A stretch of DNA of 64,000 nucleotides, taken from contig QYRS01000003.1 in the NCBI GenBank assembly GCA_006503535.1, positions 1,922,001 to 1,986,000 on the forward strand, given 5' to 3'. The position numbers and the translations under genes were made by a program. Source of the stretch: Arthrinium phaeospermum (lineage: Eukaryota > Ascomycota > Sordariomycetes > Amphisphaeriales > Apiosporaceae). The notes beneath the pieces are model-generated. The model made no database searches, was not told where the DNA came from, and was given only the letters and a program-made list of their open reading frames with translations. Of the stretch, positions 57,711-64,000 are shown piece after piece. Within the stretch, counting starts at the first letter, position 1. The number at the start of each line of letters is the position of its first letter.

Positions 57711-60054
57711 CGTATTACTTTGTGTTGAATCAGGATCAATGGACTGCGATGAAACAGTAGGGGTGCACCTAATGGCGTTTAGATGGGGAAGTGATATTAT
57801 TGATGTCCGAAACCTTTGACTAGCAATCCGTGAATTGCATAAACCGATGCGTCAAATGAATCTCCGTTTGCCGAAACCGAGAGCTGGGTTGTATGAGAAT
57901 AGCGCCTATCGGTACCAGGCAAATGATAAGGTACCAATCTATGAATTTCGATGTGACCACCAATGTATCAATTCCACCTGTTTAGTGTCGATGCGTAACG
58001 AAGTCGTAGTATTCCACCCCTAACCTTCATGACCATGGCGGTCGGTGCACTGGTGAGATGAAGTTTCCGCCGCAGGGTTATCTGGTTGAGATCTTCTGTA
58101 CCACACAGTTTGCGCAACGAGTAACAGAGCAATATGTGCAGTTTTGCGTTGAGATGTTGATCCGTTCTTGTCCACAATTACACTCCGGCAGTGTTAGCAG
58201 CTGTCACAGACATTGGGTTTGTAGAATGAAGGAGCGGGTATACTAACACAGATCCAGACCCATACATACTTCCGCCTGGGGGGCACACTTATAATAGGGA
58301 CACTAATGGGCTTGGGAAGATGCAGGCTGCGGATAGAAATCAGAAGCTTCGGGATAAGCCAGGTGTCGATGATGTAGAGTATGCAGGCCCTAGAGATGCC
58401 GTCCTTGCCATCTTTCGCCTCCAGCACTGCAGCCGGGAGGAGGAGGCTTCGAGAGCCATGATGGTCCAATTGGATGCCCTGCTTTCGATCAGTAGCCGCC
58501 CTAAGTGAGGCGTCCTGACCGGCGTCATGTGCGATTGGAGAGACATTGCTCAACGTACTGGAGAACTCGGTATGACAAGTGCCTCTCATTTTCAAATAAC
58601 CAATAAGCCCAATAAATTCCGTACACCATTTCACATTGCCTCTTCTCATGAATTTCTACACCATTGCCAGTTTAAGTAACATCCCAAGGGATTTATTGTT
58701 TGGGTGGCGGGTTAACCCGACAACTGACAGCCGCTGAGCGATAGGGGCGGACAATAATTTGACCGGGATATTTCCGGTGTCCCAAGCGACACTGAGCAGC
58801 ACGGAAAGCAAATATTTGCTGTTGTTCGTGATACTATCGCTGGAAAAAGCCAGTAATCGCCGCGTTTCAGCTGCGCACAAACGGCAAGACGGCCGCCTGC
58901 ATCACCGTAGGACTCAACGCCCGCCTACTGAGGTGAAACATATAGATGCTCAGGACTCCAAGCCTCGAGGTAGCGCGTTGACGGAACCCAATGACAAAGC
59001 GACGGCCAAATTGCTGCAGTCCAAAATTAATCGGTCTCACAGAATTCGCTAAATTACGTTTCTGTGATACCGTGCCCATAGATCCAGCAGTCCGACTCGA
59101 GATAAGCGAGCAAGTTAGGGAGCGACACGACTCTGTTCTCGATACACGATGCAGAGGACATCTGATACTCGGTGCAGAGGACATCTGATGCTCAAGCGCA
59201 AGGCGGGAAGAAGGCAATCAAGATTGGGCAGCGATCGGTCATGTATGAGCTCATCGGTCCAAATTTACCGGTCAGCAGGATCGATGAGGCACTGACAGCC
59301 AAGGCAGAGTTGATGATACACATGAACTGTGAAGTAATCAGCTTGGACTGTGTCGACCGCGGGAATGTGCAATTGCTGGGACGAAGGTATCTCTAAGAAA
59401 CGCAGCCTGAACCCCGCAGAAGACGAGGTGCATGTGCTTTAGCCAAGGCAGTCATTGGGCTCAGGGAGTTGGGTATGTAATGGTGGTAGAATAAGAAAAG
59501 AAAAGTGCTTACGCAGAGGAGGAAACAAATAGGAAGATGAATGTGCGTTTGTTGCTACAGTCTCCAATACCAATAGCCATAGACCATGCAAATGCTTACA
59601 TGAGACGGCTTTGCATTTGTATCATAACGTTTATTAGTCCAGAGAGACATCTCTAATGAGTGGAAGTCAAGTAGGGCGATACCACAGCCTCATGATCTTA
59701 GTCTCCTCTCTCCCTCCCTAATCTTTCCATTAGAAAAATCAGGTTAAGTGCCGAGTAGTTGGAACTGTCGGCCGTTGAATAAATGCATACCTGGGTGCAA
59801 TATAGGTATAATACCTAAAGGGTACCGTGATGGGATACCACTACATTGATATGGGTACAGACTGACAATGGGGCCTGCATACCCCGCTTGCCCACGATTG
59901 ATGGATTGGAGTGAATTACTGTCTAGAGGGTGGCTGAGTTACCTTCAGCCACATAAGCTTTTGAGTGCAGCTACAAATGCGATACGAGCCATCAACAGCG
60001 ACAGCCTATACGTTCGTCGACTGGTGCAATTGACCCTCGCCAGCACGCTTAACG
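57711..60054. other. Gene-poor interval
   Basis: About 2.3 kb with no supported gene. Open frames near 58194-58649 (-) and 58320-58508 (+) overlap each other and neither shows a domain. A 23-bp tandem duplication lies at 59150-59193. From 59450 on the sequence becomes AT-rich. It follows a disrupted gene, so relics of further genes are possible. Confidence 0.5.
59150..59193. repeat. 23-bp direct tandem duplication
   Basis: Two copies of TGCAGAGGACATCTGAT followed by (A/G)CTC lie head to tail with a 23-base period, at 59150 and 59173. Non-coding as far as I can see. Confidence 0.85.
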
Positions 60055-60572
60055 ATGTTCACAACCCTCGCGCGAAGGGCAGTAGAGAGCCCGATTCCCC
60101 TTAGGATACGCAATGCCGCGGCCAGAGCCTCGGCCCCCGGCATCTACGGCCGCTATACGCCGAAGAAGGTCTGGCCGCCCGACTTCTCCAAGCTCTCCGA
60201 AAAAGAGCAGTTCCGGTTCGAGCGGAAGTACAAGCGACGGGTCAAGCTCGCGACAATGCGACCGAGATGGGACAAATACGTGAAGCTGGCGCAGCTGTTC
60301 AGTGTTTCGGGTAGGTTGGAGACGACGAACCCTCAGTAACAAGCAAAGAGCTGACACAGGCGCCTCGCAGGTGTGGCGATCTACAGCATTTTGTTCATGG
60401 AGTGGAATACCGAACAGCAACCCTTCCAAGGAGTAAGTCTTCCTCTGCTGTACCCTCATGCGCCTCCACCTCTGATGAGACTAACTTGCGCGTGAAGATT
60501 CGGGGCCGGTTCTGGGGCGCTGTCGACGCCTTCTCTCCCAACAAAAGAAACGAACGACGAGCCGTCGAATAA
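60055..60572 (+). CDS. Small predicted mitochondrial single-pass membrane protein, uncharacterised
   Basis: Exons 60055-60310, 60371-60432 and 60498-60572 give 130 residues. Both introns have clear signals: GTAGGT with CTGAC and CGCAG, and GTAAGT with ACTAAC and GAAG. The N-terminus MFTTLARRAVESPIPLRIRN is basic, lacks acidic residues except one Glu, and fits a mitochondrial targeting sequence. Then come GIYGRYTPKKVWPPDFSKL, a very basic helix (RFERKYKRRVKLATMRPRWD) and one hydrophobic segment spanning the first intron (LFSVSGVAIYSILFMEW). The C-terminus is short and charged. I do not recognise the family. Size and layout suggest a small inner-membrane protein, perhaps an assembly factor; this is inference. 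The gene is convergent with the AP-3 sigma gene 234 bases away. Confidence 0.82.
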
Positions 60573-60806
60573 CGGACCGAGCGCTGTATTGTGTATAAGA
60601 TGTCTGCATTGCATTTTCTGGGCGTTTTCAGGCTTTGGGAGGACACAATATCCACTGGTATTCTATGCGATTGTACCAAAACTTCAAAGAGCCATACCAG
60701 TAGTCTCAGGCTGTTTCCTGGCTGTATGCGCCAATTCTCAACACACCACTTCTGATGTGATAACTCCCGAACTCCCATCCATGCTCAGTGTTTGTATGTA
60801 CAGTCT

Positions 60807-61429
60807 TTATCGCCCCGGCCAGACAAAAGTGCCGCCCAGTCCAGCACCAAGCCCCGAAGGCCTGGCTTCGTTGACAGGTCTCTTCGCAACCGTACCCTGG
60901 GCCTTAACGCCGGAAACGATGCGGTCCATATTTGTCTCGATCACCACGCCTCCGACTATCATTTCGCTAAGCGCCGAGTGCAGGGTTTCGAAGTTGAAGA
61001 TCAGGTCCAGTTCGCACACGTTCTCAAACAGTTTGTCGAGCGACTCGACATAGACCTGGATCAGGTCGAGCAGCGCCAGCGGTGACTCGGTAGATGTCGA
61101 TATTATGATGAAGTACAGAGTAGCATAGTGGCGGTAGGTGACGAGCGACGGGACGTCGTTGTGCGGCTCGGAAGCAGAGTGGGAAGTGCCGGAAGCAGCG
61201 AGGATGGGGGGCAGCGGTAGGAAGTTGCATGCGCCGTCGGGCCTGTTGGAGACGAGGGTGAAGATCTCAGAGATTAGGCGTTGCTGTATGCTAGTCTCCT
61301 GCGGCGGGCGTTAGTAGAGCGCAATACGGCGTATTAGTAGGAATGCATGCAGTCACGCACCAGCTGGGTGTAGAATTTGGTGAGCCGGGGTTGGCCCTGG
61401 CCATTGAAGACCAGCACAGCGTTAATCAT
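60807..61429 (-). CDS. APS3: AP-3 adaptor complex subunit sigma
   Basis: Exon 1 is 61429-61361 and exon 2 is 61298-60807, with a 62-nt intron (GTGCGT donor, CGCAG acceptor), giving 186 residues. The start MINAVLVFNGQGQPRLTKFY is the sigma-3 longin-type opening. Exon 2 continues IQQRLISEIFTLVSNRPDG, then YRHYATLYFIIISTSTESPL, LDLIQVYVESLDKLFENVCE, LDLIFNFETLHSALSEMIVG and VVIETNMDRIV, all in family order. An insert of about 20 residues (LPPILAASGTSHSASEPH) before the RHYATLYF block is longer than in yeast. AP-3 sorts cargo from the Golgi/endosomes directly to the vacuole; sigma is the small core subunit. A C-terminal Gly-rich tail ends FVWPGR. Confidence 0.95.
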
Positions 61430-61891
61430 ATCCGGAGGTGCGTAGATGTTAGACCAGTTCCACCGCCTGGAGAGCAGAAGGAGAGGGTGAAGAGGTTGGA
61501 TTATGCGCAGAAAGCCGATGTTTGGGTGACGGGAGAAGCACGAACCACACCAAAAGATAGAGCTTGTTTCGGGAAGGTCCACCAATCAGTAGATGCAGCC
61601 AAGCATGCAATATACAGTATTGATGCAACACGGGATTTCTATCGCGGGACGACGTATGTACGGAGAGTCCATGCAGCAGATACCAAATACATGTCAGTAC
61701 TCTTTCGGGAGTAGTTCCGAACACCTCCTTTCCCACAGTCCCCTGAGGTTGGGTATGCACGTATGCTGGAGGGGTTGAGTGGCTTCGAGTAGCGGGGTAC
61801 TACGGGCGACCAGCGGCTCCGCCGAAGGCAGTGTAACGCCTACTAGTAAAATCCAGTGCAGCGAGTGCAGCAAATTGGTCGAGTGGGCCAG
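61430..61891. other. Divergent promoter region between APS3 and the bZIP gene
   Basis: 462 bases between two divergent start codons; it must carry both promoters. No recognisable coding frame. Confidence 0.55.
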
Positions 61892-62967
61892 ATGAATCAT
61901 ATCTCATCTGAGGTAAGCTCAGCCAGTAGCCAGGATTCCGCTGAGCGCTGAGGTCGGATGTGGGACCCCGATCGGCGCACGGACGCCTGCGTTGTGTTCC
62001 CTTTAAGTGGGATCTGACCACCCCCAAGCTGAATGGGAACTTCCCTTTCTTCCTCATCCACCTCTCCCGAGACAACCTGCCCGGGAGAAATCAGCCCGCC
62101 GTCCTACAGTTGACGGCGCCAGTACAATCACTCAGGAATTCAACCCGTTTTACCTCCCGGCCTTGAGTGAAGGCCGCAACACCATACCAAAATGCAGCAA
62201 TCAACCGTCACCGTCCAGTTCGCACCGTCGCAATCCACCATCGGCTTCTTCCAGCCCCAGCAGTGGATTATGGCCTGCGAACCAACATAATCTCCAGCCC
62301 TGGGAGATCTCTGTCTTTGAGCCGACAGACTTCTCCCTCTATGGGGTTGGGGACCAAGTTGGGAACACTGGCTCTACATCTGCTGATTGGCTGACGGGCA
62401 TTGATCACTTCGGACTCGATGTCCCAGATGTGCAATGGTCCGGAAGCCTTCAGCCCCCTCAAGAAAACGCATTTGACTTTACACAAGTGTTTCAGAATGA
62501 CATCTATGGTAAACATGAGCCTACAAGGTACTCTCATCTTGGTGATGTTGTCACTGACCTCGAAAATAGACCAACTACTTCTTGCAAACAGCACGCAGCC
62601 ACCTGCGACCACTAGCTCTTCAGCATTCCCCGTGTCTTCTGCTCCTCCATCATTTTCCCCTGCTCTTGCCGCCTCACACTCCCCTACCCCTGAGTCCCAG
62701 TCCCCGGACTCTTCTGGGACACAGACAAACTCGCGCAAACGCGCCTCTCCGCCAGTGGATTCTAGTACTGCTCTGAAGCGGCAGCGCAACAACGTTGCCG
62801 CTAAGAAGTATCGTCAGAAGAAGATCGATCGTATCACCGAGCTGGAGATGGAACTCAAGGGTGTCCGGGATGAGCGTGATGATTTGAAGATCCGCCTCGC
62901 ACGTCAAGAGGCCGAGGCATCTGCCCTCAGGTCGATGCTTCGCATGAAGGCTGGGTCGGAGAAATGA
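61892..62967 (+). CDS. bZIP transcription factor
   Basis: The C-terminal part is clear. LKRQRNNVAAKKYRQKK is a bZIP basic region (N-x2-A-A-x3-R), followed by a leucine zipper with Ile/Leu heptads (ITELEMELKGV, IRLARQEAEASALRSML) ending at 62967. The intron 62509-62569 (GTAAAC donor, CTGAC branch, AATAG acceptor) joins FQNDIYD to QLLLANSTQPP. The upstream exon has no ATG in frame. My proposal is a 21-nt first exon, 61892-61912 (MNHISSE, donor GTAAGC), joined to 62136 (CACTCAG acceptor), giving 263 residues in phase. An alternative is an ATG at 62192 in another frame (MQQSTVTVQFAPSQ). Related fungal GCN4/CPC1-type factors respond to nutrients or stress, but the target of this one is unknown. 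Domain call secure, 5' end uncertain. Confidence 0.8.
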
Positions 62968-64000
62968 ATTGATTAGCCGATGTTCAACGAGGAGGGGCTG
63001 CTCATGCCAAGTTATGCTGACTGGTCTTCATCAGACGATGTCGGCTCTTGGTTTTGTCACTCATTTGGCCGTCGCAAGCGACGGTTCAAGTCGGACCAGG
63101 GAACGTGATTCTGTTCATTCATGGAAGGACGATATAATAAAAGGATAAGGGCTCGCTAGGTTTTAGGTTCACTTACGAGAATAGTCGTCGAAACACTTCT
63201 ACCAACCACACTTCGCGTCTGATCGTGCCTGAGTGAAATGATTTGAACATTATGAAGTAAACCTGCCTGTACTTAAGGGCTCTTATATCTCCATTGGTTG
63301 ATATGATGACATTGGAGATCAGAATGAATCATCTTATTTGGATCGATATCAAGGGGAGGTGGCATGCCCGGTACGCTGTCGTCTAACCTCCGCGGAGCAG
63401 TCGAAACCCCCAGGTGATTCACTATGAATCATTGGAGAAGATGTGGTCGTTACACGTATCGTCCTGGAATTGCCAGTTCAGGGAGCAATTGCATATACCA
63501 AGAGAAGGAATAACCAATCAGTTTGTATCCAACCTCGGAAGAAGGATGGACATTGTTAAATGCGCAAAAGTGCCAATAATTCGGACAACCAATCTGCAAG
63601 AGCCAGCCCATTTCCCTCCCACCCCCTTTTCGAGTCCGGTGATGGTGGGCGTGACCTACGATTCCCAGGCCACACAGGTGTTGTGGAATATACCTTAAGA
63701 ATCACTTATATGCTAGTTGCTTGAAACAGTCTACATGTATGTGTCTCCGTGGTCAGACGCCTAGGGCTTGTTTCCAAAAACAGGAGATCCTGTAATAACA
63801 ACAATCAACGTATACGTCGTACACCTCTGCTGCGATGCTTTGTGTGGTCGACATAATACATAAGTATATTCACTGGCATTGCCCCGAAGCTCTCACGGCA
63901 TTGTCTCAGTCGAGCAACCCAATATGAGGTAGGGGAAGGGGTAACAAGCCACGTTTTTTGCAATGTGATATTATATTCGCTACTTATCAAGGATATCGAG
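62968..64000. other. Intergenic to right window edge
   Basis: 3' region of the bZIP gene, then about 1 kb with no convincing coding frame, RNA gene or repeat up to the right edge. Confidence 0.5.

Overview
This is nuclear DNA from a filamentous ascomycete (Pezizomycotina, most likely a Sordariomycete). The introns are short, mostly 43 to 100 nt, with GTAAGT-like donors and CTAAC/CTGAC branch sites. Gene spacing is moderate. The genes are fungal housekeeping and signalling genes, including a septation scaffold, an ascomycete HSF, a Snt1-type SANT protein and a cAMP-receptor-like GPCR. I saw no tRNA, rRNA, CRISPR array, intact transposon or secondary-metabolite cluster.

Layout from left to right. 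1-5471 (-): nearly complete Cdc11/Nud1 leucine-rich scaffold, cut by the left edge. 6803-10234 (+): large disordered protein of unknown function. 11932-12972 (+): Och1/Hoc1-like GT32 glycosyltransferase. 14689-16106 (+): five-exon cAMP-receptor-like GPCR. 19168-23477 (+): Kcs1-type inositol polyphosphate kinase. 24425-26083 (+): CWC27 spliceosomal cyclophilin. 29088-31515 (+): heat shock transcription factor. 32325-33476 (-): deoxyhypusine synthase. 35988-43028 (+): very large Snt1-like double-SANT corepressor. 43920-45423 (-): ALG2. 45994-47029 (-): unknown acidic protein. 48900-50201 (+): TauD/TfdA-like dioxygenase. 50806-53061 (+): exocyst subunit Sec6. 53164-54708 (-): secreted GH30 hydrolase. 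55230-57710 (-): decayed or hard-to-model membrane protein gene. 60055-60572 (+): small predicted mitochondrial membrane protein. 60807-61429 (-): AP-3 sigma subunit. 61892-62967 (+): bZIP factor.

The genes do not form one pathway; this looks like an ordinary core-genome segment. Some share broad processes. The GT32 enzyme and ALG2 act in protein glycosylation. Sec6 and AP-3 sigma act in vesicle traffic. HSF, the Snt1-like protein and the bZIP control transcription. The GPCR and the inositol pyrophosphate kinase act in signalling. The stretch from about 54.7 to 60 kb differs: it holds the secreted hydrolase, the disrupted gene and a gene-poor interval, and is the most accessory-like part.

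The items most worth a second look are the Snt1-like gene (start codon apparently split by an intron, an apparent one-base frameshift just after its second SANT domain, and a 440-bp nested tandem repeat coding xAREM pentads) and the disrupted gene at 55.2-57.7 kb. I found no clear case of a previously undescribed multi-gene system.
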